From Homalodisca vitripennis (lineage: Eukaryota; Arthropoda; Insecta; Hemiptera; Cicadellidae), in NCBI RefSeq assembly GCF_021130785.1, contig NC_060208.1, forward strand, positions 170,804,501 to 170,868,500: 64,000 nt of DNA, read 5' to 3'. Within the stretch, counting starts at the first letter, position 1; every line of letters begins with the position of its first letter. The notes beneath the pieces are model-generated. The model was not told the origin of the DNA. It saw nothing but the letters and a program-made list of their open reading frames with translations, and ran no database searches. The position numbers and the translations under genes are program-made. Shown here one piece after another: positions 40,100 to 51,922 of this stretch.

Positions 40100-43000
40100 C
40101 TGCAAACAAACATAACTTTTAGGAGAGTCAAGTTGATCCCTAGTCACAAATTTATATTTTATTTAAAGAGGCAATTGGCTAAGCATAGCTCAGCCTGTAA
40201 ATGAGGCAAGGCTGGAAAGTTTGTGTCTGTGTGGATGTAAATAGGTATATTTGTGTGGGTTTGTCTACACATTATCTCAAGAATAGTTTAACCTTTTCAT
40301 AAAACAAAGAGATTTAGCAAGAAAGCTGGCCTATTTATTAAATTATAAGGCACAGTTGGAAGTTGGGATATTTTATTCAACTACTTATTACTACTTATTC
40401 AACCAAAATTATGGAACGCACTACCAAATGGATTAAGATCACTGCCATTTGGTATTCTCAAGAGACAAATTGGATTTTGTTTTTTTGGAACATCCATTTT
40501 ATGAAGTGGATGAGTTTTTTGGAATTACTCATGAATTAAATAATTATTGTTGATCTTGGGAAATTCTTTTATCTGTGTTGTAATTAGTTTTTAATTCATT
40601 AATTGATTCGTTTTAATTGATTTTATTTATTTAATATATTACTTCTTTTAAAGATCTCGACGAACTGGAGGATTGCATTGCTCTTAAAATTGAAATGTAC
40701 AATATTGTGTTTTCAATGTGACAATGTATGTAATCTTAACCAGTAATAAATGAGTATCATTGAGTACTTAGAATGAAAGTAGTTTAAAGGACCAGAAGTA
40801 GATTTATTTTTAAAATTTCAAGTCTATATTTTTCAATTACATCTGATAAATAACAGTCACGAATTATGACACACTGAAACATACTCTCTCAAAAGTACAT
40901 TATAAAACTTTGTTTAATGTTTTTATTAATCTAATGTGTGATACATGTTATACCTAATTGAAGAACAAAAATATTTTTTCTGATCCTATTTTTTTTTTTT
41001 TTTTTTTTTTTTTTGTATTCACTCCATAATATGGAAGATCAATTTGCTGGATTCTTAATAAAAGAAACTCTGACTAAGGGACATTTTTTAGTTCACTGAA
41101 TTCTGCATCTTGCGGTCTTAAAGTGTTGATGCAAACCACTCCACCATCCTTCCATTTAGAATATGAGCAGCTGTCATGATCTTGGTTAGTTTAGGTTTTA
41201 TGACTATCACAAGTTTTCCAAATCACATCACGCTAAACATTGCTGAACTATTTTGGCCTTGCAATGGAGAGTTAACATAAGCCAACAAATGATAAATTAG
41301 ATATTCTGAACTTTCTCTGGTTTAACAAGGGGATGGCTCGTTACAGCAAGGTGAAATATCTTTAGATTTTAATAGCTAACACGTTGACGACATGTACCCT
41401 ATCGGGAACACGTGATCTTTAACAACTGCCATCATGTACCCAATCGAGTACACACCAGGCTTTCGTAAACTGCATGGTGCGCCAAATGGAATACATAGTA
41501 TTATGCATTTCCTTATTACATTTTTATTGTTTGTCTGTCTTGGTTGTATGATAAATTTAATCCTTTAATTTAATTTAATAATTTAAAATTTAATAAATAC
41601 ACCGTGGGATGCACAATTGCTTATTTTTTTTAAGTGAATTAATTTTTAGGTACCTCTTAGGGTACAATGAGAAAAATTGAAAAAACTTTGAAATAATGTT
41701 TGTGTGAAAAAAATTGTGAAGTCTACTTTTCTTGTTATTTCAGATGTTTAACGTAAAAAAAACTATTACAGTTTTTCAACATTATTATTGAAAAATTCAA
41801 CGGTATATAAATAAGTCTGGTAATTAGTCATCAACTTGAACGTGTTAACAATGTTTCAAAATGGTGTGAACTAAGAAAACCTGATGATAAACATGATCTG
41901 TCAACAGTTTTTAATTTTGTACCTGATTATAAAAATCCATAACTTTAAAGTGAAGTTCAGTAAAATAATCTAGCATATCTTTCTACATTCATTCATACTA
42001 AAAGAAAAAAACACTTTTGGATATAAATAACTGCATTAAAGAGTTCTTTGGGAAACTTCTTGTTCAAAAGACTTATTGTGATTCTTTTGCTAATTCCAAG
42101 TGTCAGAAAACATGTCTGAATTGATCCTCAAAATTACTCATCATCCTTTGGCACTAACAGGAAAAGTCTAGGATTAAAATGTTGAATGCACTATTTTGTA
42201 TATGTAGAAATACCTATTTCACATTAGCAGATTAACTTTAGTCTTTAAATGATTGTTATAATCTAGTGTCATTCTAAGGCAAAAATATTATTATTTGTGT
42301 CATGTCAGTTTTGATTTTCCACTTAGAAAATAAAACAATATGAAGATAAAGCAAAGGTAACTCACACATCAGTGTCAACATGTTTCAACATGACTTTCTC
42401 GTCTCTCTCCCAGGCATCTCCATCACACAGCACGACCCAGTGATCCCCCGTGTCTCCCTCTCCTGTTGGACATAAACATGAATGGTAAAAATAACAAGTA
42501 TGATTACATAGTACAATTGCTGTTGAAATAAAAGACAGGTTTTTATACAATATTAATATAAATAACATACCAAACATTTCTAGAATCTTAATGGTTCAGT
42601 TTTTACAACAAACAATGTGGTAAAAGTTATGACAAATTGGAAATCTACAGATGTATGTATATGTAGAAATTAGGCTCTTAAGTTAATTTATTTTATTTTA
42701 TTTTCAAAAAACACATATTCTGGTAAATACATAATCCTAAGATTAAATACTCCATATATGAAACCATAATTATTTATGATCAGTACAAAATTCTGCTTCC
42801 GTAGTTTATAATTTCTATAAACTTTTTATAGTAAAGACTACTATACAGTAGGCTGTAACGGAATGTTTAACAAAGATTATTCAGCATTTCCATTTATGCT
42901 CCTCAATATGCTGATAATCTCTGATCATAAATTGCTATGACATAACCTGTTTATAAATTTCACTGATTCAATATTTTTAATTTTTTTAACTAAAAATTAA

Positions 43001-43599
43001 GTTGTTATTTTACGTTTTTTACCTTCATTTCCATAAGCAGAAACTTCTTGGTTTCCAGATAAAGGTGAAGAGAAGTGATGTGAGTGTAGATTTTTATTTG
43101 TTGCCAGATGTGTTAACCGAATTGAGCTCCCACATTTGACAGGTTCCCTTAAACATGAAATAATTACTTAGATTAGGTTAATTAAAAATAACTATTTTAT
43201 AAAATACTTTGGTACACTGCTATAACTTATTTCAACTATAACTGCCTAAAAAACATCTGAGAGATGAAAGAATAAAATGTCTACCGTAATTCCGGGTTAC
43301 TTTGGCCCGGGGGTGTTACTTTGTCCCAGAATGGAAAAAGAAACATAGCCTAGTCTGTAACAATCCGATTGCATACGATTCATGTAGTAATAGGCAAATC
43401 CGCAAGGTCACAGCACTAGTCAAGGATGGCTACCTTCAAAATAGTTCATAGATTGGTCGCTAGGTTGAAGCAGGTCTTATTGCATAACCTTGTTGAAGAC
43501 ACGTGTTTTGTGGTTGTAAAACTTTCATCAGTACCGGGATTCTTTAACATACTTTATTAAGGTAAAGTGCTAAAATTTAAAGCCAATATCATCCTAATA

Positions 43600-43666
<67 letters not shown>

Positions 43667-46600
43667 GTTTCTGGATTAACTTTTAAGATATTATGTTACT
43701 AGAATAGATAAAGAAAGTGTGTTGGTAACTGAAGAAAAACGGGTAACTTTGTCCCAGTAAAAAAAAGGGCCAAAGTAGCCCGTAAAATAGTGAACTATGA
43801 TATAAATTGACTAAACTGTTGAAAAATGGTGTTCTATTCATTTTTATAACGCTATTATTTATTGTGTGAGTTACTAAAACACTATATTATTTATTTCAGA
43901 TGTACAAAAATATGCCATCAAAGTACAAGAGGCAACCAGGGAGTAGAAAATACCATGATTACACAGAAGCAAAACTTAATGACTGCTTAGAAGCTATTAG
44001 ATCAGGACAAATGAGTCAACGACAGGCTGAGTCACATTTCAAGATCTGCCGAAGCACTATAAAAAATAAGCTAAAAAACGGCACACCTCTTCACCTGGTC
44101 ATCCAAATATCTTTACTAAAGAAGAGGAACAAGCATTTGCAAGCCATGTAGATAAGCTTTCTGAATATGGCTTTCCCATAGATGAAGTTGATTTACGTTT
44201 TGTTGTTAAAGCTTATCTCTGTAGGCAAGGAAAGGTTGTTAGACAATTTAATGACAATTTACCTGGACGAGACTGGGCTAAATCTTTCTTAGCAAGACAC
44301 CCATTATTAACAAAGCGGTTTGCTTCAAACATTAAAAGAGTACGGGCCGCAGTGACTGAGGATACAATAACTGAATTTATTGAGAATCTAGAACAAGTTT
44401 TGACAGATCATGAACCGATACCACCCAGCAATATATATAATCACGATGAAACTGATGACCCTGGACGTAAGAAAATCATTTGCCGTAGGGGTTGTAAGTA
44501 CCCCGAACGTGTTATGAACTCCACAAAATCAAGCACAACAGTAATGTTCTGTGCTAATGCTGCAGGAGAGCCAATACCACCTTATGTTATATACAAGGCT
44601 GAACATTTATGGAACACATGGACAGAAGGTGGCCCTGTTGGAGCTAGATACAACAGGACTTGACATGGATGGATTGACTTACCAACGTTTGAAGAATGGT
44701 TTACATCACACCTCCTTCCAGAATTAAAGAAAATAGAGGGGGAAAAGGTAGTTATAGGGGACAATTTAAGCTCTCATTTAAACATCAATGTACTTCAACT
44801 ATGTCAGGAGAATAACATATCTTTTGTTTGCTTACCACCAAATTCAAGCCACTTAACTCAGCCTCTAGATGTGGCATATTTCAGACCATTAAAAATTAAA
44901 TGGAAGCAAAAAAGGAACAATGGAAACAAACCGAAAGTGGAAAAAATGTTGCATCCCTGCCTAAAGACTTATTTCCTAGGCTGTTAAAAAAGAAATTGGA
45001 TTCACTTAAGGAAAACACTTAAACTAACATAATATTTGGTTTCAGAAAGTCAGGAATTCATCCACTTAACAAAGATGAGATATTAAAACACCTCCCATCA
45101 AAAATTACATCAGCTGACTTAGAACTTGTTGGAGAATCTTTTCTATCTCATATAGAAAAGAAAAGGAGTGAAATTGTGAAACCCCAAAGCTCTAGAAAAA
45201 GGAAACTAAATGTACCAGCTGGCCAAAGCATCACTGAACAAGACTTATCCAACAACAAGAAGAGAAAATTCCAAAAGAAAAACCAAAACAAAAGAAAATA
45301 AGAAACACAAAAAAGAATAAATGTGGGGATTTTTTGTCATCTGATGAAGAATGTGACATTTATAGTAGGTATTGTTTCATCTGGGCACAGTGATTTGATA
45401 CTTAGTTCGGATGAGGAAGTGTATGTATCATAACCCACAAAGACTCGCAAACAAGAAAAACTTGAACAAATACCCCAAACCTCTGGCTTAGACAGTAATA
45501 CTCACAACAGTTCTGTTGTAGACAATGAGCCAATGGAATCAACTTTGCAAACAACTCTGGAAACTCACTCTGAAAAGGACGCTGTAGAAGAAGGAAAATT
45601 TGTAGTGGTTACCTGGAATGAAAAACAATTTCCAAGACTCGTTATGAGTGTACTAGACACTGGTGCTATTGTGGATTGTATGCAGCCTATACCAAGGTAT
45701 TGGAAGTGGCCCAATGAAAAAGACATGCTTTTCTATAAATGGTCTGACATTGTACAACTGATCAGTCCTCCAAAATTTGCTGAAAAGAGAACTTTTTTCT
45801 GTAAATATGCCATAAATAACAGACTTACATTACATGATATACCATATACTTAATGTTACTTATATTAAGACTAATATTGTTCACTTTCTTTTTCCTTCAT
45901 TGCTTTTAAACAATTTTTAAGTCAAGCTTATATACTTAATGTTACTTATATTAAGACTAATATATTGTTCACTTTCTTTTTCCTTCATTGCTTTTAAACA
46001 ATTTTTAAGTCAAGCTTAAGTCAATTTTTACTTTGCTTTCTGTAAAACATGTGAAAAACTAGTGAAAAATAAAAATAAATAAAGTCTGATTATTTACGAC
46101 ACAAGAGAATTTTTTTATCCAAACCACGGTGTTACATTGCTCCAACTATAATTTGCAGTATTGTGAGATAGGGATATATGAAGTGGGACAAAGTTACCCT
46201 AACCAGTGTCTTACTTTGGCCCAAGATAAAAATTAATAAATTTAATAAATCAACTATGAAACATGTATTTTTAATATAACTATCTTTTAGAGAAGGTTTT
46301 GAACTATTAAAAATTAGCCGTCAAACTTCAGTACTTGTCAGTTTGTTATGTTTGTTCCAATACAATATCAAACAAAAAACTTTGGTAAAAGTGGGGCAAA
46401 GTAACCCAGTTTTACGGTAGTTAATTATTTCCTTTAAATTTAGTGGACATATTACATAAAATGAATAATTGTAGAAGTTTAATACAATGAAAGCGCAGCA
46501 CATAGTACTTTTCCTCCTCAATTAAGAACATGGTACTTCAGATAGTTAGTTTTACTCGTTTTTATTTCTTACTGTTACATAGTGTTGCGATTGCAAGTTT

Positions 46601-49600
46601 ATGATCTGTACATATGAATCGATCCCATTTTGAATTGGCTATTTGTTACCACTTCATTAACTTAAAATCCTTTTATAAGTGAGATTAGAAATCTGTAAAT
46701 GTAATTTGTTTTATTAACATCAGGAATATTGTGATTTAGTAAATTTTAGAAATCTTTAGCCGGGAACAATTTTAGATCTCATCCTGTACAGTCCAGACCA
46801 AGTGCCAAGTGACTACTTCCATTTTTAAACCAGAAATTAATTTTGCTGTAAAGCGGTTGAATGTCAACAAAGAGTTGAATGTCAACAAACTTATATTTCT
46901 CTATAATATATAAGTGTTGTTAGCAGTACATGATATAATTTTGTAAGAATTGTTACTCTGAATGCCTTGAGGAACAATTCGAAGCTCTCATTGGTTAAAT
47001 GAACTCGCACAATATAGCATACCTTTGAGTTGTGTTGCCTGAAAGTCCAAAACAATCCTTATCTCATTGTAATTGAGTGTGGAGTTAACCGTAAAGGTAA
47101 CTTGGTCTATAGTTTCAAACTTATTATTACTTTGCACTTTATCTAAATATGAACTTATTTACAGCTTTGTACACTAGTGTTTGGAAAAACATTATTTCAC
47201 ACAGTTTACAAAATTATTATAAAGCAAGTTTTTTTTTTTTTTAATTAAGAATGCCTACTGCAAGTTGATAGACTTACCCCCTTACACATTGTTTTTTTGT
47301 CTCTCCTTTTATTACCCAATGAGAGTTGACATCCTCCTGAGATTCCGTCCCCGTTACAGACTGCTGACCACTTCCTGTTCCGTATTTAACATCATGTGAG
47401 TGTAGTCTCACTTTGTAGTCTGTATTTAGCAATTTAAGAACAGATCCACATGTGACATACTCAGCAGCTTTACCTGGAAATTGTGTAAGGTTGTAAACAA
47501 TTGTACTAGAATTAAAGGTACTTTGGGATTATACCGACCACACCCAGACATGAATCGTTATTTGACATTTTGCTTCTACTGATTACTAGATTAACGTAGA
47601 ACAATATTTCGTCAATATAAACCAGGAATTGTCTTATCGCAAACCCCTCCCTATCCTCAGACAGAGGTCAAAGTCGAGCGGTCTAGTAGGTAACGTGATT
47701 GCAGTCTCGCCGCCCGTTCAGCTGGTGCGTCGCTTTGTTGTACTTCCGTGTTTTACCCCTACATTTTATTCTTGATCACACTCCGCCACCCAAAATGCGA
47801 GTGCCTCCGGCCATCAGCGCGGGCTTCGGCAACCCGCGCTGATGTCAACAAAAGAAAAACATCCCTCGAGATAGTAACTATCAGTAAAATATCAAATTCT
47901 AGAGGAGCTGATCAAAAATATAAATTGAATTGTAATGGAAAGGCAATTATCAACCATGCAAAAAACTTAAATAATCATGTGATTCCTCGCGGCCTGAATA
48001 AAAACAAGTTTTGAGTGTTTTTTTCAATAAAGAGTTTAGTTTTTGTTGAATTTTTGTGTTTGGAGAAATGTAGGGGTAAAACACGGAAGTACAACAAAGC
48101 GACACACCAGCTGAACGGGCAGCGAGACTCTGCAATCACGTTATCTACTAGATCGCTCGACTTTGACCTCTGTCTGAGGATAGGGAGGGGTTTGCGATAA
48201 GACAATTCCTGGTTTATATTGACGAAATATTGTTCTACGCTAATCTAGTAATCAGTAGAAGCAAAATGTCAAATAACGATTCATGTCTGGGTGTGGTCGG
48301 TATAATCCCAAAATACCGATAACAGCGACAACAATACCGATCACAATACCTGGAAATGCTTGTTGATTGATGGAATGTTAGTTCTGTTGCTCAACTACAT
48401 CGTTTTATAACGTTCTAAGTTCATTGAAAAAAGTGTAAGCGTTGGGGGCATATTACGGAATCTGACTCCATTAACAATTGATCATCGTTGTAAGTTTGTA
48501 ATTTTGTAATTAAAGAGTTGTTTTTTCGTTCTATCAAATTGTTTCTATACCTAAATTTATATTTTTGTGTTCTTCATACTGGTGTGGTCGGTATAATCCC
48601 AAAGTACCGAATTAAATTATCAAATTCATATTTTTATGATGCTGTTTTGCCTCATGGTATGGAATCCTCCAATGAGGAGAGTAGGATCTGGGGGCTCACC
48701 CTCAGGAAAATATTGAAATCTTAAACCTTCCGGATAGCTTTTTAACGTTATTTATGTATATCTGCTATTATAGACCAACTAATATTTAAAAATTCAAGTA
48801 ATTTTCAACATTCATAATTTAATAGATAACATTAGATTTAACAGGATAAGCCCATAGATTCCATTCATGGAAAGAACAAGTACTCCGACCTTGTTCCTAA
48901 CTGAATCCTAACCTAGTTCCTGAACTAATCCCATACTAAATATCTAGTAATTTTATAACGCGATTTAGTTCTGAAAATAGGTGTGGCCTAAGAATTAGTT
49001 TAGTAATATATTATGGTAGACTATGACTAGAAAGTGTATACAAAGTTTTATCAAAATCAGCTTGTACATTTTTAAGATACAGGACCATCCATAACTTACA
49101 GTTTTAGTTATTTGATAAGTTTAGTTAAAATCAATATATACACTAGACCACGTCCACAATGTGTATGCGAAGTTTTAACAAAATCAGCTTGTATTTTTGA
49201 GGTATGGGACCATCCATAACTTGCATATTCTGTGTTTCGTCCGCACAATTGATATAGCTCCGAAAATAGATGAAGCCTAATGAGTGTTGTAATACACTAA
49301 TAGACTATGACTAGAATGTGAATATAGCTTTATCGCTTTATCAAAATCGGCTCGTTTATATATATATATATATATATATTTAAACACACAGCCGGCCAAT
49401 TCTTTTTTTTCTGTATTTTTCAGGTGTCACTACTATGCACAAAATTATAATCTGTAGTTATAGATAGGTTATTTAACATTATAGTATTGTAAAGTTATTT
49501 TAGATCATTTTAGTGGTTGTTCCTAAACCCAATATTTACTGAAATAACATATTTATTAAAAAAGAAATATTAAACATTTTTCAACCCATCATGCTAGTCT

Positions 49601-49775
49601 ATAGCAAAGAAACACAAAAGTTGAACTGTTAGGCTATTATTAATTATACATGGAAAGCTCAATAAGTTGTCTACTTCAACTTACCGTGAGTATAATGTAA
49701 AGAAATGCTAAATAAAATATAAATAATAAGGAGAAATCCGACGTTTGAGTTAAGCTCTGTTAGCTTATTCATCAT
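39922..49775 (-). CDS. SDF2: SDF2/SDF2L1-like ER protein, five coding exons
   Basis: Stromal cell-derived factor 2 family: a soluble ER-lumen protein of three MIR repeats that works with ERdj3/DNAJB11-type co-chaperones in protein folding (family knowledge). Exons in transcript order are 49775-49685, 47473-47278, 43147-43023, 42462-42366 and 40099-39922. All junctions are GT-AG and in phase, giving 228 codons plus TAG. The protein starts with a hydrophobic signal segment (about residues 13-27), then VTCGSVLKLLN and LHSHDVKYGTGSGQQSVTG (MIR 1), LHSHHFSSPLSGNQEVSAYG (MIR 2), and LSVSGQTYGRPINGQHEI with WKASEGLFI (MIR 3). It ends in HTEL, a KDEL-type retention signal. No disablement is seen. Confidence 0.94.
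40165..40375 (+). repeat. Dispersed repeat related to 4745-4960
   Basis: TTGGCTAAGCATAGCTCAGC..., AGGCTGGAAAG, GTCTGTGTGGATG and ATTATCTCAAGAATAG follow in the same order as in the 4745 copy. It lies in SDF2 intron 4. Confidence 0.5.
40380..40765 (+). repeat. 5'-truncated LINE 3' end
   Basis: One frame reads IQPKLWNALPNGLRSLPFG, the signature near the C-terminus of Jockey/CR1-like ORF2 proteins, followed by KRQIGFCFFGT and then AT-rich 3' UTR-like DNA. It lies in SDF2 intron 4, antisense to the gene. Confidence 0.5.
40989..41014. repeat. Poly(T) tract
   Basis: An uninterrupted T run in SDF2 intron 4, possibly the poly(A) tail of a - strand retroposed copy with no recognisable body. Confidence 0.9.
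41377..41847. mobile_element. Possible MITE with short terminal inverted repeats
   Basis: TAACACGTTGA at 41377 is matched by the inverse of TGAACGTGTTA ending at 41847 (10 of 11 positions). Ends of the form TTAACxCGTTGA recall piggyBac-type MITEs, but no flanking TTAA duplication is clear on the left. A weak call resting on a short match. Confidence 0.25.
42366..42462 (-). CDS. SDF2: SDF2 coding exon 4
   Basis: Acceptor TCCAACAG, donor GTGAGT. It encodes EGDTGDHWVVLCDGDAW and VMLKHVDTDV, the end of MIR 2 and start of MIR 3. The frame that continues upstream past 42462 is intronic. Confidence 0.94.
43023..43147 (-). CDS. SDF2: SDF2 coding exon 3
   Basis: Acceptor ATGTTTAAG, phase 2 in and phase 1 out. 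It encodes EPVKCGSSIRLTHL, then LHSHHFSSPLSGNQEVSAYG, the diagnostic MIR 2 stretch. Its donor is AAG|GTAAAA. Confidence 0.94.
43604..43663. repeat. (AT)n microsatellite
   Basis: About 60 bp of AT repeats in the leader of the pogo-like element. Confidence 0.97.
43900..45853 (+). pseudogene. Pogo-like transposase pseudogene
   Basis: The N-terminus has a psq-type helix-turn-helix (AIRSGQMSQRQAESHFKICR). A frameshift near 44080 moves the frame, after which a CENP-B-type second DNA-binding domain and the DDE_1 domain follow: first Asp in YNHDET (about 44445), second in VIGDNLSSHL (about 44757), and third in LTQPLDVAYF, 35 residues between the last two Asp. An in-frame TGA after YNRT near 44661, a TAA after LKENT, and further stops break it. 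The expected NL between DET and DDPGRKK is missing. The tail (45533-45853) is still open. The protein is inactive. Confidence 0.85.
45845..46018. repeat. Tandem duplication, 86-bp unit, in the pogo-like element
   Basis: TATACTTAATGTTACTTATA through AAGTCAAGCTTA occurs at 45845 and again at 45931, differing by an inserted TA. It straddles the transposase stop codon and 3' UTR. Confidence 0.95.
46420..47277. other. Rest of SDF2 intron 2
   Basis: AT-rich with no recognised element. It leads up to the donor GTAAGT of exon 2 (on the - strand). Confidence 0.5.
47278..47473 (-). CDS. SDF2: SDF2 coding exon 2 (MIR 1)
   Basis: Acceptor AATTTCCAG, donor GTAAGT, phase 1 in and phase 2 out. It encodes KAAEYVTCGSVLKLLNTDY, LHSHDVKYGTGSGQQSVTG and SHWVIKGE, the most conserved part of the family. 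An alternative donor (GTAAGG, 8 bases earlier) would break the frame. Confidence 0.95.
47517..48608. mobile_element. Palindromic DNA element of undetermined superfamily, 8-bp target duplication
   Basis: The ends are GGTACTTTGGGATTATACC and its exact inverted copy (28 bp or more), flanked by the perfect 8-bp duplication GAATTAAA (47509-47516 and 48609-48616). Inside, the left arm (47517 to about 47770) is repeated inverted at about 48067-48315 with near identity, so there are three copies of the terminal sequence. The loop has a GC-rich stem (CAGCGCGGG...CCCGCGCTG near 47815-47843). No transposase is present. An 8-bp duplication fits hAT, P, Merlin or Sola-like families. The GG...CC ends do not settle it. 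Confidence 0.85.
48960..49345. repeat. Degenerate tandem repeat, about 110-150-bp unit, three copies
   Basis: The phrase TTTTATCAAAATCAGCTTGTA...GGACCATCCATAACTT recurs near 49040 and 49165, and a third start (GACTATGACTAGAATGTG...TATCAAAATCGGCT) follows near 49310. Such ATCAAAATCGGCT phrases are common in insect interspersed repeats. It lies in SDF2 intron 1. Confidence 0.6.
49685..49775 (-). CDS. SDF2: SDF2 coding exon 1 (signal peptide)
   Basis: Thirty codons plus one base, starting with two ATGs (49775 and 49772), containing GFLLIIYILFSISLHY, a hydrophobic core typical of a signal peptide, and ending at a consensus donor G|GTAAGT in phase 1, exactly what exon 2 needs. An in-frame TAA lies two codons before the first ATG. 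Either ATG may be used. The exon was chosen by hydrophobicity, donor quality and phase, not by similarity. Confidence 0.82.
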
Positions 49776-50654
49776 AAATTAAATAATTTACGCTTCAATT
49801 AACTTTTTTCAAAACAATACTACAACTCCACTTGCAATATTAACCAAAATACTGGTTATAAATTCAGTTTCAGATTAAGAAGTTAACCTCTTCACTATCA
49901 GCGGCACAAATAAACCACAAAACGTCAACATGGTAAGAAAATTGTGTAAATCTATCATCTGTTATGTTTGTGATTGGTTAGCGAAATAGTTATCACCAAA
50001 AGCAAAGCCAATAAATTTAAAATTACACGTATGTTTCTTATATACATACGTCAGTCTTGATTTTCACCTATAAGTATATTCTACAACTTGTATAATCAAA
50101 GCCATTACATTAGTAATAATGATTTAATATTCAAATAAAGTAATACCGTATCTTTATAATAACAGTATCTGCTGTGTTGGAGAGAGAAGTGAGAAGTGAT
50201 CTTGTTTGTAGAGACCATGTGCTTTTTTTGCTTCCCTGTATTTTACAAATATTAGTGGTAATATATAGTTGTTTAAGAAATTTTTTGATGGGTAAGTGAA
50301 GAGATAAATGTTGTCTATATGAATGAATAAATCGTTGGTGTGAAAAACTGTTATCAAAGAAGTAAACTAAAACTGAAGATATAAAACTTTTGAGAATTCA
50401 GGAATGAAGTGACTGGTCCAGGTGAGATCAGATAAGAAGGGACTAGACCAGAGTGCAGGTTTCTGACCTTTGTACCAGCAGATAACAGCAAGCTGCTCTG
50501 AAGGATATAATAACAAGTCTATGTTTACAAACATTGCTATCACTGTTTCTTCTTTTCCCACTAACATCATATATAAGCTTCTTATAAAGTATTATTTGCA
50601 TAGAGGTAGCTTTTGAAAATACGTAAAATATCAATTGAAATATCATCTTTGAAT
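49776..50654. other. Upstream flank of SDF2
   Basis: This should contain the SDF2 5' UTR and promoter on the - strand. A CCAAT (ATTGG at about 49973 on +) and a TGACGTA-like site near 50048 are present, but no full ER-stress element (CCAAT-N9-CCACG) is seen. Short - strand frames here have no domain. Confidence 0.4.
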
Positions 50655-51922
50655 ATCATGGCTTGTGATAGCTGTCAGTTTTGTCCGGTGTGTAAAAAAT
50701 TTAGTTAAAGAAGATGACAGTGCGTTACAGTGTGAAATTTTTTGCAATAATTGGTTTCACTGTGCATGTGTGTCAATCACTGATGTGGAATATGAATATA
50801 TGAAGATTCTAGCGGAAAAATCTAAATGGGCTTGCGAAAGCTTGTGGTTTAAGGTTAACCAAGTTTACTGAACAGTCAAAAGACATTGACGGGCTTATTA
50901 ACTTATCCATTACTGTTGACAAACTGTTTGCTAGTGTTGAAAAAACGTAGTAAATGACAATTTAGCTCTAAAATGAGAAATTTGATAATTTTCTAGTGGC
51001 AGCAGATGCATATAGGGTTAGTGTAAAAACCGGATGTTTACAACACGGCCAAATTGAAGGAAAGTCAAATCTTTTTCTGCTGTGGCAAAGGCCACTAACT
51101 CAAACAATCTGACAATAGAATCCAGGACTTTCGATTCGACAATCGATAATACAACGGTACCAAACTCTCAGACCTGTGGAGAAAACGTCGAGAGTAAAGT
51201 TTTTGGTAGACGATGACGAACGTTTTCCAAATGCTTTGGACGTCGTGAGTGACTATCGCAGAGGCACTGAGAAAAAAAGCCTTCTCGCAGAAAACGAGGA
51301 ATTTCAGTGGAGTTTAGTGATGGAAATTACGGTTACTTTGACGTAATAGGTTTCCAACGTTACGTGACGGAGCCGTAATAGGTTCCAGTAGCCTATTATT
51401 TTTGTCACCTATTACGGGGACAGCTCCGGCTCCGCCTTGGCGCTGTGGCTCCGCTCGCGCTCGGCCCGGTCTGTCACTGTCACCATATTATTTAATGGTG
51501 ACAGTTACGTTACAGCCGTAGCTCTCGTAACTTCAGCAAACACCCGTCACCGCAAACACTGATAATTCAACTTAATTTTTGAAATTACAGGTTAGAGTTG
51601 CAATACTAAAACATATTATTTATTCGTAATTCTAAATTGCTTATGAACTAGTGTGTCATTTAAAATTTACTTAAGTTAAGTTACTATTAAGTCTTAAACC
51701 AGGGCTATAAAGTTGATAAGCCAATACCTTTTAGAATGTAATTTATGAGATACAACGTATTGAAAAAATATACAAAGTATATTACAACTACAATATGCAA
51801 GTAAAAATATACAACTAAAAAAAACTTGTACTAAAAATATGTCGGCATTATAAAACAACAGCTCTTAACACAGTTTGCCTGACATATAATAAGAAAACTA
51901 AACTAAGAACAACTAAAAAAAC

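Larger units (their letters stand above)
43284..46417 (+). mobile_element. Pogo/Tigger-like DNA transposon, decayed
   Basis: The left end reads CCGTAATTCCGGGTTACTTTG and the inverted right end CCGTAAAACTGGGTTACTTTG, flanked by TA on both sides (43282-43283, 46418-46419), as for pogo elements. Several extra copies of a GTTACTTTGGCCC-like motif lie near both ends. The transposase is broken by a frameshift and stops. The element sits in SDF2 intron 2, antisense to the gene, and carries an (AT)n run in its 5' leader. Confidence 0.9.

Noticed and set aside
49923..49976. Alternative SDF2 first exon starting ATG at about 49934 (MLTFCGLFVPLIV)
   Set aside because: It is hydrophobic, but it has no donor in the phase that exon 2 requires. 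The exon at 49685-49775 fits in both phase and donor.
49950..50060. ER-stress response element for SDF2
   Set aside because: A CCAAT and a TGACGTA-like site are present, but the CCAAT-N9-CCACG spacing is not met, so there is no support for a specific element.
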